A stretch of DNA of 64,000 bases from Pseudoduganella rivuli (GTDB lineage: Bacteria; Pseudomonadota; Gammaproteobacteria; Burkholderiales; Burkholderiaceae_D), in assembly GCF_009674485.1 (NCBI RefSeq), contig NZ_WKJJ01000020.1:62001-126000 (forward strand), written 5' to 3'. The notes under the pieces are model-generated. The model was not told the origin of the DNA. It did no database searches and saw only the letters and a program-made list of their open reading frames with translations. Numbering within the stretch: position 1 is the first letter of the stretch; every line of letters starts with the position of its first letter. The position numbers were made by a program, and so were the translations under genes. Shown here one piece after another: positions 1 to 6,872 of this stretch.

Positions 1-299
1 AAGTACGAAGCTCATATACCCTCCTATCGTAGACGACAGGCCATCCCGGTTGGAAGGGCCGTTGAACCTATTCTGTCCGTGCTTTCGGCGCCACGTCCGT
101 GCGCCAACGTACAGACGCGAAATTGCTTATACCCCTTTGCGCAAGTGCAATTTATCGGGCGCGTCATACAGCAGAGCTTGGATCGCCGTCATGGCCGCCA
201 GGATGATTGGTTTCGACGTAAGCGCGTCTCCGCACAGAAGCCAAGGGATGTCAGCCGTAAGGTGGCCATTCTGTAATGACAAACTTTGGGAGACTCAAC
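1..299. other. Left-edge stretch without a recognisable gene
   Basis: I see no convincing coding region, tRNA or strong terminator here. Short open frames exist but match no known family and lack ribosome binding sites. The last bases carry GGGAG at about 287-291, a plausible ribosome binding site for the gene starting at 300, so the stretch probably holds that gene's promoter. Confidence 0.5.
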
Positions 300-1424
300 A
301 TGAGTAACTATGACAGTTCCCGGCTGGTCACCGGCTTGTTCCACGACCGCGACAGCGCCGAGCGCGCATATGAACGGGCCGCGCAGCGCGGCTACAGCAG
401 AGATGACGTGAACCTGGTGATGTCGGACGAAGCACGCCGTCGCCACTTCGCCACCGACGATACGGAATTGGGCAGCAAGGCTGCCGAAGGCGCCGGCGTG
501 GGGGCGGGGATAGGCGGCGCTGTCGGCGCCGTACTGGCGGCGATTGCCGCCGTGGGCACCACGGTGGTGCTGCCGGGGATTGGCGTGGTGGTGGCGGGGC
601 CGGTGGCCGCCGCCGTTGCCGGCGCGGGGGCCGGCGCCGTCACGGGTGGTGTGCTGGGCGCGCTGGTGGGCGCCGGGATACCGGAAGAGCGCGCGCACCT
701 GTACGAGGAAGGCGTCAAGAAGGGCGGCATCCTGATGGGCATCCATGCCCGCTCCGAGGATGATGCCGCATACCTGGCGAAAAGCTGGCAGGAAGAGTCC
801 GGTGAGCACGTGCTGGGCACGGGTGTGGGCGCGGGTGCCGGCGCATTGGCCGGGATTGCCGCGGGCTCGCCCGCCGGTCCGGTGGGGATGGCGGCAGGCG
901 CCGTGATTGGCGGGATTGCCGGCGGCCTGGCCGGCAAGGGCACGGCCGAAGTGGTCAACCCGAAACCGGGCGATCACCTGGAAAACCACCATATGGCCGA
1001 AGGGATCGGTAGTGGCGGAGGCGCCATGGCGGGGGCTGCCATCGGGGCTGCCGGCGGTCCCGTTGGCATGGCGGCTGGCGCGGCGGTTGGCGCACTGGCC
1101 GGTGGCGCGGTGGGGCTGGGTGTCGGCGCGGCGGTCAATCCGGCCGACGAGCAGCGCTTCTGGCAAGACCACTTCAAGCGCGAAGACTACTACGTGCCGG
1201 GCTATGACTATGACGATTATGGTCCTGCCTATGCGCTGGGCTATAACAGCCGTGAACGCTACGGCGGCAACTGGGACGCGGCGGAAGAACGCCTGCGCAA
1301 TGACTGGGAAAGCATGAAGGAACGGTCGCGCCTCAGCTGGGCGCAAGCCAAAGCGGCCGCACGCGCCGCGTGGGACCGGGCCGGCCATCCGGCGCCGGTC
1401 GATCCTTACCGTGAAACCCCGTAA
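300..1424 (+). CDS. Glycine-zipper protein with N-terminal general-stress-type domain
   Basis: This 374-residue protein of unknown function starts with a region resembling general stress protein 17M-like domains (TGLFHDRDSAERAYERA, then INLVMSD-type residues). Two long Gly/Ala-rich stretches follow, at about residues 60-130 and 170-285, with GxxxG-like repeats typical of glycine zippers that can insert in or span membranes. The C-terminus is charged and Tyr/Trp-rich (about 290-374). I chose the start at 300 because GGGAG lies just upstream; an in-frame ATG at 276 would add eight residues. There is no clear signal peptide. It stands alone and converges on the YceI genes. A role in envelope stress is a guess. 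Confidence 0.75.
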   Translation: MSNYDSSRLVTGLFHDRDSAERAYERAAQRGYSRDDVNLVMSDEARRRHFATDDTELGSKAAEGAGVGAGIGGAVGAVLAAIAAVGTTVVLPGIGVVVAGPVAAAVAGAGAGAVTGGVLGALVGAGIPEERAHLYEEGVKKGGILMGIHARSEDDAAYLAKSWQEESGEHVLGTGVGAGAGALAGIAAGSPAGPVGMAAGAVIGGIAGGLAGKGTAEVVNPKPGDHLENHHMAEGIGSGGGAMAGAAIGAAGGPVGMAAGAAVGALAGGAVGLGVGAAVNPADEQRFWQDHFKREDYYVPGYDYDDYGPAYALGYNSRERYGGNWDAAEERLRNDWESMKERSRLSWAQAKAAARAAWDRAGHPAPVDPYRETP

Positions 1425-1426
1425 GT

Positions 1427-1460
1427 AAAAAGGGCCGGCGGGAATGCCCGGCCGGCCCTT
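1427..1460 (-). terminator. Strong hairpin between convergent genes
   Basis: A perfect 10-bp stem (1430-1439 with 1451-1460) encloses a second GGG/CCC stem. A run of A at 1427-1431 becomes a T run on the minus strand, so it should end minus-strand transcription leaving the YceI gene. It may also end the plus-strand gene. Confidence 0.7.
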
Positions 1461-1478
1461 GAATTCAGCGGCTTGCGA

Positions 1479-2048
1479 TCAGTCCGCTTTGACGGCTTCC
1501 ACCTGGATCGCCAGTTTCACGTCTGGCGAGAAGCGCGGCAAGCCATAGTTCAGGCCAAAGTCGCTGCGCTTGAATTCCGCCGCCACGTCAGCGCCGCATA
1601 CTTCACGCTTCAGCATCGGGTGCTGGATGCACTTGAACGATTTCACGTTCAGGGTGACCGGCTTGGTCACGCCCATCAGGGTCAGGTCGCCGTCGACGGA
1701 CACCAGCTTGTCGCCGTCGAATTTCAGCGCTTTGCTCTTGTACGTCACTTCAGGGAATTTCTCGACGTTGAACATTTCCGGCGAGCGCGCGTGATTGCTC
1801 ATTTTTTCGTGGCCAAAGTCGATCGATTTCGCATCGATGACGATATCGAGCGTACCCGTTTTGGCTGCACGGTCCACCGTGACTGTTCCGCTGGTCTTGG
1901 TGAATTTGCCGCGCCATACCGAGATACCCAGGTGATCGGCTTCGAAGCTTGGGTAGGTGTGGTTGGGGTCGATGTTGTAGGTCTCGGCGGCAAAGGCCGA
2001 ACCTGCGGTGGCGGCGATCAGGGCGGCGATCAGGACTTGAGCTTTCAT
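1479..2048 (-). CDS. YceI family periplasmic protein (copy 1)
   Basis: A 189-residue protein with a signal peptide (MKAQVLIAALIAATAGSAFAA) and a YceI-type lipocalin-like fold: AETYNIDPNHTYPSFEADHLGISVWRG at the mature N-terminus, then TLDIVIDAKSID and GDLTLMGVTKPV. YceI proteins are periplasmic beta barrels that bind long isoprenoid-like lipids in the structurally studied homologues. The ligand here is unknown. It is the last of three minus-strand genes, after a second YceI and a cytochrome b561. This matches the known pairing of yceI with yceJ-like b561 genes and suggests a quinone- or isoprenoid-linked redox role. Confidence 0.9.
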   Translation of the reverse strand: MKAQVLIAALIAATAGSAFAAETYNIDPNHTYPSFEADHLGISVWRGKFTKTSGTVTVDRAAKTGTLDIVIDAKSIDFGHEKMSNHARSPEMFNVEKFPEVTYKSKALKFDGDKLVSVDGDLTLMGVTKPVTLNVKSFKCIQHPMLKREVCGADVAAEFKRSDFGLNYGLPRFSPDVKLAIQVEAVKAD

Positions 2049-2071
2049 TCGTGTGTCTCCGGGTTGGATGG

Positions 2072-2620
2072 TTACTGTGTTGCTACTACGTGGAATTTGA
2101 TGATGACGTCATCGGCGACCATGCCGGTGTCTTTCCATTCGCCTTCGCCAATGTTGAAGGCCAGGCGCTTGATCGGCAGCGAACCATCGAACACCTGGTT
2201 TTTGCCATCGGCCTTGACGCTCAAAGGGAACGACACATCGGCAGCCTTGCCCTTGATGGTCAGCTTGCCCGTCACGGTCAGCTTGCCGGCGCCGGCGCTC
2301 TTGATCGACGTGGACGTGAAGGTGGCTTTCGGGAACTGGGCCGAATTGAACCATTCTTTCTTCGCCACTTCCTTGTTCATTTCCGCTTCGCCCAGGTCCA
2401 GGCTGGCCGTCTCGATTTCCACCGTGGCTTTCGACGCTTCCGGGGACTTGTCGTTGTAATCGATGACGATGTTGTGCTTCTTGAACTTGGACTCGACCGG
2501 CACGTTCATTTGCTTGAAGGTGGCGGACACCGAGCTTTTCGCGACGTCGGTTTTCAGGACGGCGGCGCCAGCCGCCAGCGACAGGCCCAGCAGCGAGGCC
2601 AATAAGACATGTTGTTTCAT
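2072..2620 (-). CDS. YceI family periplasmic protein (copy 2)
   Basis: This 182-residue YceI protein is a diverged paralogue of its downstream neighbour. The start at 2620 gives a clean signal peptide (MKQHVLLASLLGLSLAAGAAV); the longer frame would add twenty residues with no signal character. The mature part shows the family pattern (SVSATFKQMNVPVESKFKK, later GKLTIKGKAADVSFPL). It lies 23 bp upstream of YceI copy 1 and 22 bp downstream of the cytochrome b561 gene, so the three are probably one transcript. Two paralogues could bind different lipids, but nothing in the sequence shows which. Confidence 0.9.
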   Translation of the reverse strand: MKQHVLLASLLGLSLAAGAAVLKTDVAKSSVSATFKQMNVPVESKFKKHNIVIDYNDKSPEASKATVEIETASLDLGEAEMNKEVAKKEWFNSAQFPKATFTSTSIKSAGAGKLTVTGKLTIKGKAADVSFPLSVKADGKNQVFDGSLPIKRLAFNIGEGEWKDTGMVADDVIIKFHVVATQ

Positions 2621-2642
2621 AATTAATATCCGGTGTGAGGGG

Positions 2643-3167
2643 TTACGGCAGCATGCGCTTGAGCACGCCGTCACGGTCAATGAACTGGTGTTTTAACGCG
2701 GCGCCCGCGTGGGCGATGACAAACAGCGCCATCGTCATGTTCAGCCAGTAGTGGATCGGCTTGAAGAACGCCTTCAATTCCGGCGTGCCTTCGAACAGCA
2801 CCGGCATGTGCCAGACGCCCAGGTAGACCACGGGCACGCCGGCCGCCAGCGAATACAGGTAGCCGGAAATCGGCACGGCAAAGATGAAGAAATACAGCGC
2901 ATAGTGGACCGCGTCCGCCGCCTTGTTTTGCCATGCGGGCATGCCGGCCGGGTGCGGCGGCGGCGTATGTTTGGCGCGCCACAGTGCACGGGCCACAGCC
3001 AGGAACAGTACGGTCACGCCCATCCATTTATGCCACGAGTAGTATTTCAGCTTGGTCGGCGTGATGCCCTTGATGTCGACCATCGTCAGGCCCAGTAAAA
3101 AGGCGGCAATGATCAGGAGGGCGACCAGCCAATGCAGCAGCATGGCGGTCCTGGTGTAGCGTTCCAT
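2643..3167 (-). CDS. Cytochrome b561 family protein
   Basis: A 174-residue inner-membrane di-haem b-type cytochrome with four predicted membrane helices. Haem-ligand histidines are visible in RTAMLLHWLVALL (H13), in SWHKWMGV (H46) and near the end (PIHYWLN, FVIAHAGAALKHQ). The family moves electrons between quinol and periplasmic acceptors; E. coli yceJ is a homologue found beside yceI. As the first gene of the b561-YceI-YceI run, it probably works with those lipid-binding proteins. The start has GGACC-type sequence upstream and fits the family N-terminus (MERYTRTAMLLHW). Confidence 0.92.
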   Translation of the reverse strand: MERYTRTAMLLHWLVALLIIAAFLLGLTMVDIKGITPTKLKYYSWHKWMGVTVLFLAVARALWRAKHTPPPHPAGMPAWQNKAADAVHYALYFFIFAVPISGYLYSLAAGVPVVYLGVWHMPVLFEGTPELKAFFKPIHYWLNMTMALFVIAHAGAALKHQFIDRDGVLKRMLP

Positions 3168-3261
3168 GGTGGTCCTTCAGAATTAGTACGTGTTAGAACT
3201 AAATATAACAAAGAAACGGGAACTCTGCTGAACGCGAAGATTAGGTAACGCTTAAGGGTAT

Positions 3262-3287
3262 AAAAAAGGCGGATCAGTGATCCGCCT
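3262..3287 (-). terminator. Intrinsic terminator downstream of purB
   Basis: A perfect 10-bp inverted repeat (AGGCGGATCA, one base, TGATCCGCCT) at 3267-3287 is followed on the minus strand by six T (A run at 3262-3267). A second perfect stem, GTTCCGACA with TGTCGGAAC, lies at 3301-3325 between it and the purB stop. Confidence 0.8.
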
Positions 3288-3336
3288 ATACTGTACAGCA
3301 GTTCCGACACGTTGCATGTCGGAACTTTAATATTGC

Positions 3337-4713
3337 TTAGATGGCTTTGGCCAGCTTGTCGGCGATGCCGATGTAATTCGCCGGGGTCATCTGCAGCAGC
3401 ACATCCTTGGCTTCCTGCGGGATCGCCAGGCCGTTGATGAACACTTGCAGCGCATCTTTCGAAATGCCTTTGCCGCGGGTCAGTTCTTTCAACTGTTCAT
3501 ACGGGTTTTCAATGCCATAGCGGCGCATCACGGTTTGCACCGGCTCGGCCAGCACTTCCCACGATGCGTCCAGGTCGGCCGCCAGGCGCTGTGGATTGAC
3601 TTCCAGCTTGTTCAGGCCGCGCAGGCAGCTGTCGTAGGCCAGCAAGGTGTAGCCCAGGCCCACGCCGATGTTGCGCAGTACGGTGGAGTCGGTCAGGTCG
3701 CGCTGCATGCGGGACACCGGCAGTTTTTCCGACAGGTGCTTCAGCACGGCGTTGGCCAGACCCAGGTTGCCTTCCGAGTTTTCGAAATCGATCGGGTTGA
3801 CTTTGTGCGGCATGGTGGACGAACCGATTTCGCCGGCCTTCAGCTTTTGTTTGAAGTAGCCCAGCGACACGTAGGTCCAGATGTCGCGGTTCAAGTCCAG
3901 CAGGATGGTGTTGACGCGGGCAAAGGCGTCGAACAGTTCGGCCATGTAGTCGTGCGGCTCGATCTGGATGGTGTACGGGTTGAACACCAGGCCCAGGCGC
4001 TGTTCGATGACGTTCTTCGAGAAGGTTGGCCAGTCGAACGATGGGTAAGCGGACAGGTGGGCGTTGTAGTTACCCACGGCGCCATTCATCTTGCCCAGGA
4101 TTTCCACCTGCTCGATGCGCTTGATGGCGCGCTGCAGGCGGGCCACCACGTTGGCGAATTCCTTGCCCAGGGTGGTCGGGCTGGCGGTCTGGCCGTGGGT
4201 GCGCGACAGCATCGGCAGTTCCGCGTTGACATGGGCAATTTCCGTCAGCTTGGCCACCACCGCGTTCAGCGAAGGCAGCATCACGCCGTCGCGGGCGGCT
4301 TTCAGCATCATGCCGTGTGACGTGTTGTTGATGTCTTCCGACGTGCAGGCGAAGTGGATGAATTCGGAAGCGGCCACCAGTTCCGGCACGTCCTTCACCT
4401 GTTCCTTCAGCCAGTACTCGACCGCCTTGACGTCATGGTTGGTGACGGCTTCGATTTCCTTGATGCGGGCCGCATCGGCTTCCGAGAAGTCCGACGCCAG
4501 CTTGTCCAGCAGCGCGGTGGCTTCGGCGGAAAACGGCTTGATTTCCGCAAAGCCGGCTTGCGACAGTGCTTGCAGCCAGGAAATTTCAACTTTCACGCGG
4601 TTGTGCATGAAGCCGGCTTCGGACAGGATCGGGCGCAGCTTGTCGGTCTTCGATGCATAACGGCCGTCCAGCGGGGACAGGGCCGACAGGGTGGAGTAGG
4701 GCGTAGTGGTCAT
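3337..4713 (-). CDS. purB: Adenylosuccinate lyase
   Basis: This 458-residue enzyme of purine synthesis cleaves SAICAR to AICAR plus fumarate and adenylosuccinate to AMP plus fumarate. The fumarase/aspartase superfamily signature is intact (GSSTMPHKVNPIDFENSEG, near residue 300), with the flexible loop serine. Other family stretches are TSEDINNTSHG and SRTHGQTASPTTLGKE, which carries the catalytic His. The N-terminus (LSALSPLDGRYASKTDKL) matches the proteobacterial subtype of E. coli PurB. It stands alone, with its own terminator downstream. Confidence 0.97.
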   Translation of the reverse strand: MTTTPYSTLSALSPLDGRYASKTDKLRPILSEAGFMHNRVKVEISWLQALSQAGFAEIKPFSAEATALLDKLASDFSEADAARIKEIEAVTNHDVKAVEYWLKEQVKDVPELVAASEFIHFACTSEDINNTSHGMMLKAARDGVMLPSLNAVVAKLTEIAHVNAELPMLSRTHGQTASPTTLGKEFANVVARLQRAIKRIEQVEILGKMNGAVGNYNAHLSAYPSFDWPTFSKNVIEQRLGLVFNPYTIQIEPHDYMAELFDAFARVNTILLDLNRDIWTYVSLGYFKQKLKAGEIGSSTMPHKVNPIDFENSEGNLGLANAVLKHLSEKLPVSRMQRDLTDSTVLRNIGVGLGYTLLAYDSCLRGLNKLEVNPQRLAADLDASWEVLAEPVQTVMRRYGIENPYEQLKELTRGKGISKDALQVFINGLAIPQEAKDVLLQMTPANYIGIADKLAKAI

Positions 4714-4913
4714 GGGAAGCGGGGTGCTAAGTTAAAAGTGGGTGATGCGGGCCTGCGTTGTGTGTAAGCCACGGCGCAACTGTGTCACGGCGTGGCGGCG
4801 ACAGCCGAAAAAACAGGCAGAAAACAGGTGAAGCGGTGATTTTACCATTGCCCGGCCGGCCGCCGCCCAATGGCTGCCGGCGGCGACCGGTAGTCGATGG
4901 GCGCCCGAGCCGA

Positions 4914-4922
4914 TGCTATACT
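4914..4922 (+). promoter_or_regulatory. Candidate extended -10 promoter before the GST gene
   Basis: TGCTATACT, an extended -10 element, lies 28 bp before the ATG at 4951. The -35 region (TCGATG about 17 bp upstream) is weak. This is inferred from pattern only. Confidence 0.4.
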
Positions 4923-4950
4923 GCGATCTAACCTCCTTTTGTTAGCGTCT

Positions 4951-5559
4951 ATGAAACTTATCGGTTCTCTCGCCAGTCCTTACGTAAGGAAAGTCCGGGT
5001 TGTCCTGGCTGAAAAAAAGCTCGATTACCAGTTTGAGCTGGAAAACGTGTGGGACGCGGATACGCGCATCCACGACGTCAATCCCCTCGGCAAAGTTCCC
5101 TGCCTGATCATGGAAGATGGCCATGCGCTGGTCGATTCGCGCGTCATGGTGGAATATCTCGATACGTTGACGCCGGTGTGCAAGCTGTTGCCGCCGAATG
5201 GCCGCGAGCGCGCCGACATCAAATGCTGGGAAGCCGTGGCGGACGGCGTGCTGGACGCGGGCGTGCTGGTGCGCCTGGAGCGCACGCAGCGCCCGGCCGC
5301 GCAACAGAGCCAGGAGTGGATCAACCGCCAGCTGCAAAAGGTAAGCCAGGGCCTGGCGTTCCTGTCGGACAAGCTGGGCGAATCGCCGTACTGCGCGGGC
5401 AACCATTATTCGCTGGCCGACGTGGCCGTCGGCTGCACGGTCGGCTGGCTGGCGTTCCGCTTCCCGGAAATCGACTGGCGCGGCGACCATCCGAACCTGG
5501 CCCGCCTGTACGATAAATTGTCCGAGCGTCCATCGTTCCGCGACACCGTCCCGCAATAA
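4951..5559 (+). CDS. Glutathione S-transferase family protein (YibF-like)
   Basis: A 202-residue cytosolic GST. The thioredoxin-fold N-domain starts MKLIGSLASPYVRKVRVVLA, with a Ser in the usual catalytic area, followed by NPLGKVPCLIMEDG (cis-Pro loop) and DSRVMVEYLD (glutathione contact). The C-terminal helical domain includes YSLADVAVG, the N-capping box. The order of motifs matches E. coli YibF. I chose 4951 rather than 4897 because family N-termini begin at this methionine and the extra residues look non-coding. The LacI-type gene begins 4 bp after its stop, but a link to sugar use is not evident. Confidence 0.9.
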   Translation: MKLIGSLASPYVRKVRVVLAEKKLDYQFELENVWDADTRIHDVNPLGKVPCLIMEDGHALVDSRVMVEYLDTLTPVCKLLPPNGRERADIKCWEAVADGVLDAGVLVRLERTQRPAAQQSQEWINRQLQKVSQGLAFLSDKLGESPYCAGNHYSLADVAVGCTVGWLAFRFPEIDWRGDHPNLARLYDKLSERPSFRDTVPQ

Positions 5560-5563
5560 GCTG

Positions 5564-6649
5564 ATGCCGAAAAAAGCGCCTGCGCAGCCCGATGCGGCTG
5601 CGCCGCCTGCCCCCCCTTCTTCCCTGTCGAACGCGGAAAAACGCCGCTTGCAAATGGCCGACATCGCACGCCTGGCCGGCGTGTCGACGTCGACGGTGTC
5701 GCGCGCCCTCAGCGGCAGCAAGCTGGTCAACCAGGAAACCCGCGACCGCGTGATGGAGCTGGCGCGCTCGCTGAAATACACGATCAATATCGGCGCACAA
5801 AACCTGCGCCTCAAGCAAAACCGCACGGTGGGCGTGGTGATTCCCGCCGTCTCCGATACCCATACGCGCCAGCACCTGACGGACCCGTTCTTTCTCGGCA
5901 TGCTGGGCAGCCTGGCCGACGCGCTGACGGAGCAGGGCTTCGACATGCTGCTGTCGCGCGTCGATGCCGACCAATTGGATGCGGCCGCGCAGCCGTACGA
6001 CACGGGCCGCGTGATCGGCGTGATCCTGATCGGCCAGTGGCGCCACCACGACCAGTTGAACCAGATGGCGGCGCGGGGCGTCCCCATCGTCGTGTGGGGC
6101 GCGCAATTGCCGCAGCAACTGTATTGCACGGTGGGCGGCGACAACGTGGCCGGCGGCTTGCTGGCCACGCGCCACTTGCTGCAACAGGGCCGCCGCCGCA
6201 TCGCCTTCCTTGGCGACATCCAGTTGCCGGAAGCGGCGATGCGCTACCAGGGGTATTGCCAGGCGCTGCAGGAGCAGGGACTGGCGCCCGATCCCGCCTT
6301 GCAGGTGTCCGTGTCCTTCCTGCCGGAGGGCGGCACGGAAGGCGTGCAGGAACTGGCGCGCCGTGGCGCGACGTATGACGCGCTGTTTGCCTGCAGCGAC
6401 TTGCTGGCCATGACGGCGATTAACGCATTGCGCGCACAGGGCCGCACCGTGCCGCACGACGTGGCCGTGGCCGGTTACGACGATATCGAACAGTCCACTT
6501 ACTTCCACCCGCCGCTGACCACTGTGCGCCAGCCGCTGGCCGATGCCGGCCGCGCCCTGGTCGCCACGCTGCTGGAACTGGCCGAAGGCCGCAGCGCCGC
6601 GTCGCAACAACTCCCCACCGAACTGATCGTACGCGCCAGCAGCGTGTGA
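5564..6649 (+). CDS. LacI-family transcriptional regulator of the sucrose cluster
   Basis: A 361-residue repressor. An Ala/Pro-rich leader of about 30 residues precedes the helix-turn-helix MADIARLAGVSTSTVSRALSGSKLV and hinge. The rest is a periplasmic-binding-protein-like sugar domain ending LTTVRQPLADAGRAL. It begins 4 bp after the GST stop, and a start at the internal Met of the helix-turn-helix is possible since no strong ribosome binding site precedes 5564. It lies directly upstream of two LacI-type palindromes and the TonB receptor. By analogy with suxR of Xanthomonas it would repress the cluster until sucrose or a product binds. The effector is inferred. Confidence 0.92.
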   Translation: MPKKAPAQPDAAAPPAPPSSLSNAEKRRLQMADIARLAGVSTSTVSRALSGSKLVNQETRDRVMELARSLKYTINIGAQNLRLKQNRTVGVVIPAVSDTHTRQHLTDPFFLGMLGSLADALTEQGFDMLLSRVDADQLDAAAQPYDTGRVIGVILIGQWRHHDQLNQMAARGVPIVVWGAQLPQQLYCTVGGDNVAGGLLATRHLLQQGRRRIAFLGDIQLPEAAMRYQGYCQALQEQGLAPDPALQVSVSFLPEGGTEGVQELARRGATYDALFACSDLLAMTAINALRAQGRTVPHDVAVAGYDDIEQSTYFHPPLTTVRQPLADAGRALVATLLELAEGRSAASQQLPTELIVRASSV

Positions 6650-6708
6650 CGCTGTCATCCTCGCGAACGCGAGGACCCATAGACCGCTTGCCTTATCTAT
6701 GCGTGCAA

Positions 6709-6724
6709 TTGCAACCGGTTGCAG
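6709..6724. promoter_or_regulatory. LacI-type operator 1
   Basis: TTGCAACCGGTTGCAG contains a 14-bp perfect palindrome (TGCAACCGGTTGCA at 6710-6723) with the central CG typical of LacI-family sites. It sits 57 bp, centre to centre, from a closely related palindrome and upstream of the TonB receptor gene. Confidence 0.75.
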
Positions 6725-6765
6725 TGTTAAGCACGCATGTGCTGAAAATACTTTGAAAAATGTCT

Positions 6766-6781
6766 TTGCAATCGATTGCAA
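6766..6781. promoter_or_regulatory. LacI-type operator 2
   Basis: TTGCAATCGATTGCAA is a perfect 16-bp palindrome. With operator 1 it defines the consensus TTGCAAnCGnTTGCAA. It lies just downstream of a possible -35 (TTGAAA at 6753-6758), so a bound repressor would block RNA polymerase. The likely ligand protein is the LacI regulator at 5564-6649. Confidence 0.8.
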
Positions 6782-6872
6782 TAAAAATTAAGTTGATGAA
6801 TAATGTGGCATCTGCAGTGCAGAACCCACAGCCGCCAGCGCAGCGGCGCCCACAACAATCGGAGGAGATATC

